Source: Actinoalloteichus hymeniacidonis
GTDB taxonomy: Bacteria > Actinomycetota > Actinomycetes > Mycobacteriales > Pseudonocardiaceae
Length of the DNA stretch: 64,000 nucleotides
Assembly: GCF_014203365.1 (NCBI RefSeq)
Contig: NZ_JACHIS010000001.1
Coordinates: forward strand, 2,852,001 to 2,916,000
Direction of reading: 5' to 3'
The number at the start of each line of letters is the position of its first letter. The first letter of the stretch is position 1. Of the stretch, positions 31,896 through 40,950 are shown one piece after another. Under the pieces are notes generated by a model. That model saw only the letters and a list, made by a program, of their open reading frames with translations. It was not told where the DNA came from and did not search any database. The translations under genes and the position numbers were made by a program.

Positions 31896-32696
31896 CTAGT
31901 CCTCGGTCTCCTCCAACTCGGTCGGTGCCGTGGTCACCCGCAACTCGCCGACCGACTCGCGCAGGAACTGCTCGGCCGGATTGGGCAGTTGATCGTCGGT
32001 GATCAGCACGTCGGCTTGGTCCAATCGGGCGATGGTGCTGATTCCGACGGTGCCCCATTTGGTGTGATCGGCCAGTACGACCAGCCGCCTACCCGCCGCG
32101 ATCAGTGCCCGGTCGGTGTCGGCCTCCAACAGATTGGGCGTGGTGAAGCCGGCCTGGGAGTCCATCCCGTGGACACCGAGGAACACGACATCCAGATGCA
32201 GCATCTGCAGGGTCGACACCGCGACCGGCCCCACGAGCGCATCCGAGGGCGTGCGAACGCCGCCGGTCAGCACGACGTTGGGCGTGGTGGGCCCGGATCC
32301 GTGCAGCACACCCGCGATCCGCATCGAGTTCGTCACCACGGTGAGGTCCGGGATGTCCCAGAGCAGCTGGGCCAACGTCCAGGTGGTGGTCCCGGCGGAG
32401 AGCCCGATGGCCGATCCCGGGCTGACCAGGCTGGCGGCCTCGGCGGCGATCGCCTTCTTCTCCGAGGTCTGGCGGACCCATTTGGCCTCGAAGCCGGGTT
32501 CCTCCGTGCTGGGCGCACGCCGGACCGTCGCACCGCCGTGCACCTTGTCCAGCCGGTGATGGGCGGCGAGTAGGTCGAGGTCGCGCCGGATGGTCATGTC
32601 GGAGACGTTGAGCAGCTGTGACAGCTCGCTGACTCGCACCGCGCCACGCCGTTGGACCTCTTCGAGAATGTGTGCCTGCCTCTCGGCTGCGAGCAC
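31896..32696 (-). CDS. DeoR/GlpR-family transcriptional regulator
   Basis: This sugar-responsive repressor of 266 residues starts at GTG 32696 behind AGGAAGGA. The N-terminal HTH is ERQAHILEEVQRRGAVRVSELSQLLNVSDMTIRRDLDLLAAHHRLDKVHGGAT, the classical DeoR signature. The C-terminal sugar-phosphate sensor resembles ISOCOT domains (VSPGSAIGLSAGTTTWTLAQLL, VVLTGGVRTPSDALVGPVA, DVVFLGVHGMDSQAGFTTPN). It is divergent from the GH2 gene, and repeats in the shared 289-base region are candidate operators, so it probably controls the hydrolase/transporter locus in response to a phosphorylated sugar. Confidence 0.92.
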   Translation of the reverse strand: MLAAERQAHILEEVQRRGAVRVSELSQLLNVSDMTIRRDLDLLAAHHRLDKVHGGATVRRAPSTEEPGFEAKWVRQTSEKKAIAAEAASLVSPGSAIGLSAGTTTWTLAQLLWDIPDLTVVTNSMRIAGVLHGSGPTTPNVVLTGGVRTPSDALVGPVAVSTLQMLHLDVVFLGVHGMDSQAGFTTPNLLEADTDRALIAAGRRLVVLADHTKWGTVGISTIARLDQADVLITDDQLPNPAEQFLRESVGELRVTTAPTELEETED

Positions 32697-32780
32697 GGCG
32701 TGTCCTTCCTCGCTTGGCTCGCCGATCCGGTTTCCTCGGCTCGGCGTTGGACATCAGTCAAGCACGTTGCTGGGCACTGT

Positions 32781-32870
32781 TGATCGAGAGTGTGTGTTTC
32801 CACGGCGACTTGGCCAGGTTTCTGTTGATTTCTGATCGAGATTGATGACGAACGTTGACATCCGTTCGTC
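32781..32870. promoter_or_regulatory. Candidate DeoR operator region
   Basis: TGATCGAGA occurs at 32781-32789 and again at 32833-32841, 52 bases (about five helical turns) apart. An exact inverted repeat, GACGAACG (32847-32854) and CGTTCGTC (32863-32870), with an 8-base spacer follows. Both lie between the divergent DeoR and GH2 genes. Confidence 0.5.
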
Positions 32871-32874
32871 ACCT

Positions 32875-32891
32875 GTGTGAAATGGATCACG
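32875..32891. promoter_or_regulatory. CRP/GlxR-like cAMP receptor site upstream of the GH2 gene
   Basis: GTGTGAAATGGATCACG fits TGTGA-N6-TCAC(A). It lies 95 bases before the GH2 start. A second site of this form stands before the transporter genes. Confidence 0.55.
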
Positions 32892-32985
32892 CGCCCGAGT
32901 GAGGTGGGCGTGAACTCGACGTTCCCTAGTCCGTTCGCGTGCAGCCCTGAACTGCCGCACCGGCCACCGAGAAGGGTGCTCGACC

Positions 32986-35538
32986 GTGATCTCTTCCATC
33001 CCACCGAACCGACGGCGTAGACGCCGACGTCTCGCCACGCCCGGAGCGCTGTTTCTGTCCGCCCTGCTGGCGACGGCCTTCGTCTCTCCCGTCGCATCGG
33101 CCCAGGAATCCGAGGGCTGGGAGATGGCAGAACCCCGAATGACCACCCCGTGGACCCATGAGGTGTCGCCGGACAACGCGCTGCCGGAGTACCCGAGGCC
33201 GCAGCTCACCAGGCGGGACTGGGAGAACCTCAACGGAGTGTGGGAGTTCGCCGCCGCCGCTGAGGGCGAACAACCGCCCTTCGGGCAGACGCTGGACGAG
33301 CGGATCCTGGTGCCCTACCCGACCGAGTCGGCGCTCTCCGGGATCGAGCGACACGAGGACCGCATGTGGTATCGGCGCACCTTCGAGGTGCCCAACGGCT
33401 GGCGGGTCGGCTCCTCGAACGCGCTGAAGCTCCACTTCGGCGCGGTGGACTACGACGCGGTCGTCTACGTCAACGGCCAAGAGGTCGTCACGCACCGGGG
33501 CGGCTTCGGCGCCTTCTCCGCCGATGTCACCGACGCGTTGACCGCCGACGGTCCACAGGAGATCGTCGTCGGGGTCGAGGACCTCACCGACGCGACCTGG
33601 CAGCCCGTCGGCAAGCAGCGCCTGGTTCCGGACGAGGGCATCTTCTACGAGGGCGCCTCGGGAATCTGGCAGACCGTCTGGATGGAGCCCGTCCCGGTCG
33701 GCCACGTCGAGACGCTCGACATGGTCCCCGACCTCGACTCGTCCACGCTCGGCCTCACCGTGCAGACCGGCGGTGACGTCGAAGGGCTCACCGTCGAGGC
33801 GACCGTGCTCGACGGCAGCCGCCGGGTCAGCCGCACCCAGGGCGCGGCGGGCGAACCGATCGACCTCCCGGTACCCGACACCAAGACGTGGTCCCCGGAC
33901 TCGCCGTTCCTCTACGACCTCGAGGTGGTCCTCAAGGACGGCAACCGCCCGGTCGACCGGGTGTCCTCCTACTTCGGCATGCGTGAGATCGGCATGGCCG
34001 AGGGCGAGGACGGTCGACTGAGGATGACCCTCAACGGCGAGATCCTCTTCCACATGTCCACCCTGGACCAGGGGTACTGGCCGGACGGCATCTACACCGC
34101 GCCCACCGACGAGGCGCTGGCCTTCGACCTCGAACAGCACAAGGTCCTCGGCTTCAACACCGTCCGCAAGCACATCAAGACCGAACCCGACCGCTGGTAC
34201 TACCACGCCGACCGGCTGGGCCTGCTCGTGTGGCAGGACATGCCGTCGATGCGGACCGGCGGTAGGCCGCCCGCCGAGGCAGGCGAGCAGTTCGAGGTCG
34301 AACTGGAAGAACTGGTCGAGCAGAAGAAGAACTGGACCTCCATCATCGGCTGGGTTCCGTTCAACGAGGGCTGGGGCGAATGGGACCGGGACGCCACCGG
34401 CCGGATCGCCGACGAGGTCAAGGCCCAGGACCCGACCCGGCTGGTCAACGCCCACAGTGGCGTGAACTGCTGTGACTCGCTGGGCGACTCCGGTCGCGGC
34501 GACGTCATCGACTGGCACGCCTACGTCGGCCCCGCCCTGCCGACCCCGGACGCGACCCGGGTGTCCATGGACGGCGAGCACGGGGGCTTCGGCCTCGAGG
34601 TCGAGGGCCACATGTGGTTCGGCGACGGCCACGCCTACGAGATGACCCCGGACAAGGAGACCCTCACCCGGCGGTACGTCGAGAACCAGCAGGATGTTCT
34701 CGAAGGAGCGGCCAGTTGTGCGATCAGCGGCGCGATCTACACCCAGATCACCGATGTCGAACACGAGGTCAACGGGTTCTTCACCTATGACCGCCAGGTG
34801 GAGAAGATGGACTTCGCCCAGGTGCGGGCCATCAACGAGGAGATCATCCGTTCCGCGGACGGCACCGGCACCGGGGGCGGCGAGCCGAACCCCGGCACGC
34901 CGGGACTGGACGGCGTCAACGCCTACAAGTTCGACGAGGGCAGCGGGGACACCGTCGCCGACGCCATCGGCGACGCGAACGCGACGCTGACGGGCGCCGA
35001 GTGGACCGAGGGCGTCGAGGGTGGTGCGGTGGCGTTCTCGGGCGCGGGCCAAGCCGACACCGGCTCCTCGCTGATCGACACCTCCGGTAGCTACAGCGTG
35101 TCCGCCTGGGTGAAGTTGGACGAGGCCGACGGTGGATTCCAGACCGTCGTCAGCCAGGACAGCGGCCGCGACAGCGCCTTCTTCCTCCAGTACTCCGGAG
35201 TGGACCAGGCGTGGGCGATGAGCTTCAGCGGTCTACGCGCCGCCGGGTCCGAGCCGGTCGAACCGGGTCGCTGGTACCACCTGACCGGTGTTCGCGACGT
35301 GCAGGCGGGCACCCTCGACCTGTACGTCGACGGAGTGAAGGCCGCGAGTCAGAACGCCTGCTCGGCACCGGAGTCCACCGGCAACACCGTGATCGGCCGC
35401 GCCGAGTACGGCGGTCAGCAGGTCGACCACCTGCGGGGTGCCGTCGACGATGCCCGCGTCTTCGACCGGGCGCTGTCGGAGTCCGAGGTAGCCGAGCTGG
35501 CCGCCACGGCCGCCGTCGGTACCGAGGAGAAGCGCTGA
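32986..35538 (+). CDS. Secreted GH2 glycoside hydrolase with C-terminal LamG domain
   Basis: The 850-residue extracellular enzyme has a Tat-like, Arg-rich N-terminus (NRRRRRRRLATPGALFLSALLATAF...SAQ). GH2 sugar-binding, immunoglobulin-like and TIM-barrel domains occupy about 55-620: WYRRTFEVP, GEILFHMSTLDQGYWPDG, the acid/base Glu461 in PFNEGWGEW and nucleophile Glu531 in DGEHGGFG. A Gly/Pro linker (GTGTGGGEPNPGTPG) leads to a LamG jelly roll (about 640-840: YSVSAWVKLDEADGG, WYHLTGVRDVQAGTLDLYVDG). The exact glycosidase activity (galactosidase, arabinosidase or similar) is open. It is first in the hydrolase unit and faces the DeoR gene. Confidence 0.9.
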   Translation: MISSIPPNRRRRRRRLATPGALFLSALLATAFVSPVASAQESEGWEMAEPRMTTPWTHEVSPDNALPEYPRPQLTRRDWENLNGVWEFAAAAEGEQPPFGQTLDERILVPYPTESALSGIERHEDRMWYRRTFEVPNGWRVGSSNALKLHFGAVDYDAVVYVNGQEVVTHRGGFGAFSADVTDALTADGPQEIVVGVEDLTDATWQPVGKQRLVPDEGIFYEGASGIWQTVWMEPVPVGHVETLDMVPDLDSSTLGLTVQTGGDVEGLTVEATVLDGSRRVSRTQGAAGEPIDLPVPDTKTWSPDSPFLYDLEVVLKDGNRPVDRVSSYFGMREIGMAEGEDGRLRMTLNGEILFHMSTLDQGYWPDGIYTAPTDEALAFDLEQHKVLGFNTVRKHIKTEPDRWYYHADRLGLLVWQDMPSMRTGGRPPAEAGEQFEVELEELVEQKKNWTSIIGWVPFNEGWGEWDRDATGRIADEVKAQDPTRLVNAHSGVNCCDSLGDSGRGDVIDWHAYVGPALPTPDATRVSMDGEHGGFGLEVEGHMWFGDGHAYEMTPDKETLTRRYVENQQDVLEGAASCAISGAIYTQITDVEHEVNGFFTYDRQVEKMDFAQVRAINEEIIRSADGTGTGGGEPNPGTPGLDGVNAYKFDEGSGDTVADAIGDANATLTGAEWTEGVEGGAVAFSGAGQADTGSSLIDTSGSYSVSAWVKLDEADGGFQTVVSQDSGRDSAFFLQYSGVDQAWAMSFSGLRAAGSEPVEPGRWYHLTGVRDVQAGTLDLYVDGVKAASQNACSAPESTGNTVIGRAEYGGQQVDHLRGAVDDARVFDRALSESEVAELAATAAVGTEEKR

Positions 35539-35544
35539 TCGATT

Positions 35545-35590
35545 CCGCTCTCCGCCCGTCGGGGCCCGATGGCCCCGGCGGGCGGAGCGG
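35545..35590 (+). terminator. Strong hairpin after the GH2 gene
   Basis: CCGCTC-TCCGCCCGTCGGGGCC pairs with GGCCCCGGCGGGCGGAGCGG around CGAT with few mismatches. No T-run follows, so it may stabilise the GH2 mRNA or partly terminate before the next gene. Confidence 0.55.
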
Positions 35591-35673
35591 TCGGCTGCAC
35601 CGCTGCCCGCCTCCCTCGGTGGGATCGACCGAGTATCCCCGTGGATTGCGTCCCGAACGAGAAGGACTGACTC

Positions 35674-37827
35674 ATGGTCGCCGGATGGCGTGCCGGTACG
35701 GCATCGGCAATGGCGTTGGCCCTGTTCGGTGCCGGAATCGTCGGGTTACCGGCGACCGCGGTCGAGGACGCCGCGACGTCGATGTACCCGGAGGTCGGTG
35801 CGGGCACCGATTTCGTGGATCAGACGGCGAAACTCGATGGCCTGGTGGAACCCGAGTGGTACGCCGCGAACATCCCGTTCGTCGATCTACCGGACACCGA
35901 GATCGAGGACACCTACTACTACCGCTGGCGGGTGTTCAAGGAAGCACTGAAATACACCGGTCCCGAGGACGGTTGGATCGTCTCCGAGTTCCTCGGCCCG
36001 GTCGGCTACTCCGCTCCCGGCGGTGGGATCGTTGCCGCCGCCGGACACCATGTCTACGAGGGGCGTTGGCTGCGTGACCATCGCTATCTCGACGATTACC
36101 TCGATTTCTGGCTGCGGGGTAGCGGTTCGGGACCCAAACCCGCGACCGAATTCCTGAATCCGAACACCGATTTCTGGAGCCATCAGTATTCCTACTGGGC
36201 GGCCGACGCGATGGTCGCCAGAGCCTCGGTGGACGGCCGATGGGATTTCGCCCAGGACCGGCTGCCCGAGTTGCAGACCCAGTGGGAGCGGTGGGAGACG
36301 CAGTTCGACGACGAACTCGGGCTGTACTGGCAGGTCCCGGTCTGGGATGCGATGGAGTACACCGCCGGCTCCTACCAGAGCGACGACCCCTACCACGGCG
36401 GCGCGGGATTCCGGCCGACCATCAACGCATACCAGTACGGCGACGCGCTGGCGATCGCGGAACTGCTTCGCAGCCGGGGCGATGCGCGCGACGTCCGGGA
36501 CGCGCGACGCTACGAGCGGCTGGCCCGACAACTGCGCACCAACCAGGAACGGCTGCTCTGGGATGACGAGGACGGCTTCTACAAGCATCTGATGCGCGCG
36601 GACGAGGGCGAGGAGCATCGGCTCATCGGGGACCGGGAACAGATCGGCTTCGTCCCCTGGTACTTCCACATGCCTGGGCCGGAGAACTCGCTGGCCTGGG
36701 CACAACTCGTCGACCCCGACGGGTTCGCCGCGCCCTTCGGCCCGACGACCGTAGAGCGACGCAGCCCGTGGTACCTGCACGAGGCCGAGAACGGCTGTTG
36801 TCGCTGGTCGGGGCCGAGTTGGCCCTATGCCACGAGCCAGACCCTCACCGCGATGGCCAACCTGCTGATCGACTATCCATCCCAGTCCTGGGTGGACGCG
36901 GGCGACTACTACGACGCGCTGCGCGGTTACGCACTGACCCAACGCCGCGACGGCAGGCCCTACGTGGCCGAGGCGCACCACCCCGAGGAGGACCGGTGGC
37001 TGTACGACTCGCCGGGACACAGCGAGGACTACAACCACTCCACCTTCAACGACCTGGTGCTCTCCGGGCTGATCGGCATCCGGCCCGCCGCCGGTGACAC
37101 GCTGCGCATCGCACCACTCGCGCCCAGAAGCTGGGACCACTTCGCTGCGGAGAACGTTCCCTATCAGGGCCACGAACTGACGGTGTTGTGGGACCGGGAC
37201 GGCTCCGAGTACGGCGCAGGGGCCGGCCTGAGCGTCTTCCTGGACGGCGAGGTCGTGCATCGTCAGGACACCCTCGACCCGGTCGAGGTAGCGGTCCCGG
37301 CCGCGCAGCGGGCCGAGTTGGACACCCTCGTCGACGACTTCGTCAACATCGACGGCGCCGGCCATCCCCGGGCCACCGCCACCTACTCCTGGGCCGACGA
37401 CCTGCCCGAGCAGGCCATCGACGGGCAGGATTTCCACCTCGACGTTCCCAGCACCCGCTGGACCAACTACCGCAGTCCCCATTCGGCCGACTGGCTCACC
37501 ATCGAGGTGGCGGAACCGACCGAGATCGGCGATGTCCGAATCTCGTTCTACGACGACGGCGGCGGAGTACGTACCCCGGACGAACTCACGGTGGAATACC
37601 GGACGACGACGGGGGAGTGGGTCGAGGTGCCGGGGGCGACGTTGATTCCCGCGCGACCGGAGCCGGGCAGATTGCAACGGGTGGTGATCGACCCGCCATT
37701 GCGCACCGAGGCACTGCGAATCAATCCGACCAGAACGGACGGCGGGGCCGTGGGCATCACCTCGGTGCAGTCGTGGCGGCCGGCCCGAGACGATCAAGTC
37801 GGCAAAACGCCCGGAATGTCTGGCTGA
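35674..37827 (+). CDS. Secreted MGH1-like (alpha/alpha)6 glycoside hydrolase
   Basis: The 717-residue protein has an N-terminal signal (MVAGWRAGTASAMALALFGAG...PATAVE). The core of about 70-520 resembles MGH1/trehalase-like six-hairpin glycosidases: YYYRWRVFKEALKYTG, GHHVYEGRWLRDHRYLDDYLDFW, WQVPVWDAMEYTAGSY, GFRPTINAYQYGDA and SGPSWPYATSQTLTAMANLL. A small beta domain follows, with a C-terminal discoidin-like part (WTNYRSPHSADWLTIEVAEPTEIGDVRISFYDD). ATG 35674 has AAGGA upstream. It is probably co-expressed with the GH2 gene and supplies oligosaccharide breakdown products to the downstream transporter. Confidence 0.82.
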   Translation: MVAGWRAGTASAMALALFGAGIVGLPATAVEDAATSMYPEVGAGTDFVDQTAKLDGLVEPEWYAANIPFVDLPDTEIEDTYYYRWRVFKEALKYTGPEDGWIVSEFLGPVGYSAPGGGIVAAAGHHVYEGRWLRDHRYLDDYLDFWLRGSGSGPKPATEFLNPNTDFWSHQYSYWAADAMVARASVDGRWDFAQDRLPELQTQWERWETQFDDELGLYWQVPVWDAMEYTAGSYQSDDPYHGGAGFRPTINAYQYGDALAIAELLRSRGDARDVRDARRYERLARQLRTNQERLLWDDEDGFYKHLMRADEGEEHRLIGDREQIGFVPWYFHMPGPENSLAWAQLVDPDGFAAPFGPTTVERRSPWYLHEAENGCCRWSGPSWPYATSQTLTAMANLLIDYPSQSWVDAGDYYDALRGYALTQRRDGRPYVAEAHHPEEDRWLYDSPGHSEDYNHSTFNDLVLSGLIGIRPAAGDTLRIAPLAPRSWDHFAAENVPYQGHELTVLWDRDGSEYGAGAGLSVFLDGEVVHRQDTLDPVEVAVPAAQRAELDTLVDDFVNIDGAGHPRATATYSWADDLPEQAIDGQDFHLDVPSTRWTNYRSPHSADWLTIEVAEPTEIGDVRISFYDDGGGVRTPDELTVEYRTTTGEWVEVPGATLIPARPEPGRLQRVVIDPPLRTEALRINPTRTDGGAVGITSVQSWRPARDDQVGKTPGMSG

Positions 37828-38193
37828 GTCGGCGAGTCCGTTCCCGGTTCGCGTGGCTGTGCGTTGCGTGGGTGCGGGCGGATTCGTCGATGTGTGGGTT
37901 GCACCGGGAACGCGTTCGGTTGTTCGGACTCGGCTTCGGCACGGGAGAACGTCGGCCACTCGGATGTCGAATCGGCATGGACAGTCCCGTAGACCAGGCT
38001 CGATACCCATATTCCGCAGTGATTCCGCCCGCGCCCACGCGCGATTTTGTCGACCGCTGAACATATCGATGTTGTTTCATGTCGCAGAATTGTTGCAGGA
38101 AGATGTTCGATCATGTTGGATCACTGGGGAAAACGTGTGATTGGCATCACTGCATAACCACGGCGTGGTGGGCCCGGTAGCGAGGAGTTCGAC
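37828..38193. other. Intergenic promoter region before the furanose transporter
   Basis: There is no gene in these 366 bases. Base composition turns AT-richer after 38040, and a CRP-like site lies at 38136-38151, as expected for a separate promoter of the transporter operon. Confidence 0.6.
38136..38151. promoter_or_regulatory. CRP/GlxR-like cAMP receptor site upstream of the transporter operon
   Basis: TGTGATTGGCATCACT fits TGTGA-N6-TCAC(A), with half-sites matching those at 32875-32891. It is 43 bases before the binding-protein start. Confidence 0.6.
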
Positions 38194-39279
38194 ATGGCAC
38201 GCACAGGAGTTCGGCGCTCGTGGCGGTTATTCGCCTCGGTCGCGGCGATCGGGGTGGCGCTGACCGGTTGCACCAATACCGGTGAGGACGACGCGGCTCC
38301 GCCCGGCCCGGCGGACGGCGGCGACGGTCAGGTCGTCCGCGAGGGCGAGGACACCGGCGAGGGCTGCACCCTCGAGCAATACGGAGCCGAACCGCTGGAG
38401 ATCGAGGGCGCGACCGTCGGGTTCTCTCAGTCCGAACCGGACACCGCAGCGTTCCGGGCCGCCGAGACGGCATCCATCGAGGCGGCGGCCGAGGAGGCGG
38501 GTGTCGGCGAGCTGCTCGTCACCAACGCCGACAACGAGCTGCCCAAGCAGATCGCCGACATCCAGGACCTGCTCAATCAGGGCATCGAGCTGCTGATCGT
38601 GGCCCCGGTCAACTCCGACGGCCTCGACCCGGCGCTGGACGCGGCCAAGGAGGCGGGCGTCCCGGTCATCACCATCGACCGCAAGGTCACCAACACCCAC
38701 TGCGAGGACTACGTCGCCTTCCTCGGCTCGGACTTCTACGAGCAGGGCGCCAGAGCCGCCGACGCGATGAACGACGCAACCGGTGGCGAAGCGCAGGTCG
38801 CGATCCTGCTCGGCTCCTCCGGCAACAACGTGACCGACGACCGCAACGCCGGATTCAAGGACCAGGTCGAGGCCGAGTACCCCGGCCTGGAGATCGTCGC
38901 CGAGCAGACCGCGAACTTCGCCCGCGACGAGGGGCAGTCCGTCGCCGAGCAACTGCTGCAGTCCAACCCGGACATCACCGCGATCTACGCCCACAACGAC
39001 GAGATGGGCCTCGGCGCGGTCACCGCAGTCCAGTCCGCCGGTCTGCAGCCGGGCACCGACGTCAAGATCGTCTCGGTCGACGGCACCCGCAACGCGGTGC
39101 AGGGCATCGTCGAAGGCCAGATCAACGCGGTGATCGAGTCCAACCCGCGATTCGGCCCGTTGGCCTTCGAGACCGCGCAGAAGTTCTTCGACGGCGAGGC
39201 GATCCCCGAGGACGTGATCATCGTCGACGACCAGTACGACAGCTCCAACGCCGAGGCCAACATCGGTAACGCCTTCTAA
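38194..39279 (+). CDS. ytfQ: Sugar ABC transporter substrate-binding lipoprotein, YtfQ type
   Basis: This membrane-anchored binding protein of 361 residues has a lipobox (VALTGC) that makes Cys26 the lipidated residue. The mature part is a periplasmic-binding-protein type 1 domain: VGFSQSEPDTAAFRAAET, LLIVAPVNSDGLDPAL, VPVITIDRKV, IYAHNDEMGLGAVTAVQSAGLQPG and AVIESNPRFGPLAFE. These match YtfQ, which binds galactofuranose and arabinofuranose, better than ribose-binding RbsB; the ligand is inferred. It is followed by a hairpin and then the ATPase and two permease genes in the YtfQ-R-T-YjfF order. Confidence 0.85.
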   Translation: MARTGVRRSWRLFASVAAIGVALTGCTNTGEDDAAPPGPADGGDGQVVREGEDTGEGCTLEQYGAEPLEIEGATVGFSQSEPDTAAFRAAETASIEAAAEEAGVGELLVTNADNELPKQIADIQDLLNQGIELLIVAPVNSDGLDPALDAAKEAGVPVITIDRKVTNTHCEDYVAFLGSDFYEQGARAADAMNDATGGEAQVAILLGSSGNNVTDDRNAGFKDQVEAEYPGLEIVAEQTANFARDEGQSVAEQLLQSNPDITAIYAHNDEMGLGAVTAVQSAGLQPGTDVKIVSVDGTRNAVQGIVEGQINAVIESNPRFGPLAFETAQKFFDGEAIPEDVIIVDDQYDSSNAEANIGNAF

Positions 39280-39300
39280 CGCGAGCACCACTTCGAGAAC

Positions 39301-39330
39301 ACCCGTCGGGTCCGGTAGGGCCCGACGGGT
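39301..39330 (+). terminator. Intra-operon hairpin between binding protein and ATPase genes
   Basis: A 13-bp stem (ACCCGTCGGGTCC with GGGCCCGACGGGT, one wobble) closes a GGTA loop. It lies 22 bases after the ytfQ stop and likely causes partial termination or protects the 3' end, giving excess binding protein over transporter. Confidence 0.7.
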
Positions 39331-39366
39331 TCGCGTCGAGACGGTCGCGCAAGGAGGGACACCGTC

Positions 39367-40950
39367 GTGAGCAGCAGTTCCAGCGACACCACGTCCGGGG
39401 ACGGCGTGGGCGTCGTGCTTGAGACCGAGGTGATCACCAAGTCCTTCGGCGGGGTGCACGCGCTGCGGGGCGTCGATTTCCGGCTGCGGGGCGGCGAGAT
39501 CCATGCCCTGGTCGGAGAGAACGGGGCGGGCAAGTCCACCCTGATCAAGGTCCTCACCGGCGTGCACTCGCCGGATTCGGGCACGGTGCGGTTCGCCGGT
39601 GAACCGGTCGCCTTCGCCCGGCCCGCCGACGCGCAGCGCGCGGGGATCTCGACGATCTACCAGGAGGTCAACCTGGTACCGCTGTTGTCGGTGGCCCGCA
39701 ACATCTTCCTCGGCCGCGAACCCCGCAACCGCTTCGGCCTCATCGACCTCGCCAGGATGAATCGCGAGGCCGCGGCCCTGGTCGAGTCGCTGGGCATCGA
39801 GATCGACGTCCGCGCCGACCTCGGCAGGCTCGGTCTCGGTGTGCAGCAGATGGTCGCCCTGGCCAGGGCGATGTCGGTGGACGCCCGCGTGGTGATCATG
39901 GACGAACCGACCTCGTCCTTGGAGGCCAAGGAGGTCGCCACGCTGTTCGGCGTCGCCAGGACCCTGCGGGACCGGGGCGTGGGACTGGTCTTCGTCTCGC
40001 ACCGACTCGACGAACTCTGGGAACTGTGCGACCGGGTCACCATCCTGCGGGACGGACGGCAGGTGCACACCGGGGCGATGGCCGACCTCGACCGCCTGAC
40101 GTTGATCGCCCACATGCTGGGTCGTGATCTGGAGGAGGTCCGGCGGGGTGGGGCGACCGACTTCGGCGAGACCCATCGGCAGGATCGGGAACCGGTGCTC
40201 GTCGCGGCCGGTATCGAGGTCCGGGGCAAACTGCAGGACGTGGGCCTCGCCGTCCGACCGGGCGAGGTCGTCGGGCTCGGCGGATTGCTCGGCTCCGGGC
40301 GCACCGAGACGGTGCAAGCCGTCTACGGCGCCCTGCCCCGACAGGCGGGCACCGTGCGGATCGAGGGTTCCCCGGTACGCACCAACTCCGTGGGCCACGC
40401 CCTGCGCGCCGGGATTGCGCTGTTGTCGGAGGATCGCAAGGCCGAGGGGATCATTCCCGAGCTGTCGGTGCGCGACAACATCGCACTTGCCGTGTTACCG
40501 CGATTCTCGCGGTTGGGGCTGGTCTCGGAATCCCGGATCGACGCGCTGGTGGCCACCTTCATGGCCCGGTTGCACATCAAGGCCTCCAGCCCGGCCCAAC
40601 CGGTGCGGGAGTTGTCCGGTGGCAACCAACAGAAGGTGCTGATCGCCCGTTGGCTGTGCACCGAGCCCAAGGTGTTCCTCCTCGACGAGCCGACGCGCGG
40701 CATCGACGTCGGAGCCAAGAGCGAAGTGCAGTCCTTGATCGACGAACTGGCGGAGCAGGGCCTGGCCGTGGTCCTGATCTCCAGCGAGATGGACGAGCTG
40801 GTCGAGGGCGCCGACCGAGTGGTCGTGCTGCGTGATGGTGCCGTGACGCGGGAACTGTCCGGCGAGCAACGCACCAGCGCCGCACTGCTCGCCGCACTGG
40901 CGGGCGATCCGGAACGACCGGTGGACGAGACAACAGGAGGACAGGGGTGA
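39367..40950 (+). CDS. ytfR: Sugar ABC transporter ATP-binding protein, YtfR type
   Basis: The 527-residue double-ATPase powers sugar uptake at the inner membrane face. The first domain has Walker A GENGAGKST, signature LGLGVQQM and Walker B VVIMDEPTSSLE. The second has a degenerate Walker A (GLGGLLGSGRTE) but intact LSGGNQQK and VFLLDEPTRGIDVG, as in the RbsA/MglA/XylG/YtfR group. GTG at 39367 follows AAGGAGGG. Its stop overlaps the permease start (GTGA), so it is translationally coupled to the first permease gene. Confidence 0.9.
   Translation: MSSSSSDTTSGDGVGVVLETEVITKSFGGVHALRGVDFRLRGGEIHALVGENGAGKSTLIKVLTGVHSPDSGTVRFAGEPVAFARPADAQRAGISTIYQEVNLVPLLSVARNIFLGREPRNRFGLIDLARMNREAAALVESLGIEIDVRADLGRLGLGVQQMVALARAMSVDARVVIMDEPTSSLEAKEVATLFGVARTLRDRGVGLVFVSHRLDELWELCDRVTILRDGRQVHTGAMADLDRLTLIAHMLGRDLEEVRRGGATDFGETHRQDREPVLVAAGIEVRGKLQDVGLAVRPGEVVGLGGLLGSGRTETVQAVYGALPRQAGTVRIEGSPVRTNSVGHALRAGIALLSEDRKAEGIIPELSVRDNIALAVLPRFSRLGLVSESRIDALVATFMARLHIKASSPAQPVRELSGGNQQKVLIARWLCTEPKVFLLDEPTRGIDVGAKSEVQSLIDELAEQGLAVVLISSEMDELVEGADRVVVLRDGAVTRELSGEQRTSAALLAALAGDPERPVDETTGGQG

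Noticed and set aside
38227-40398. A 723-codon minus-strand frame over the transporter genes, and similar long antisense frames at 32926-35052, 35887-38064 and 17699-19234
   Set aside because: All lie opposite genes with clear domain motifs and have the composition of codon-position shadows.
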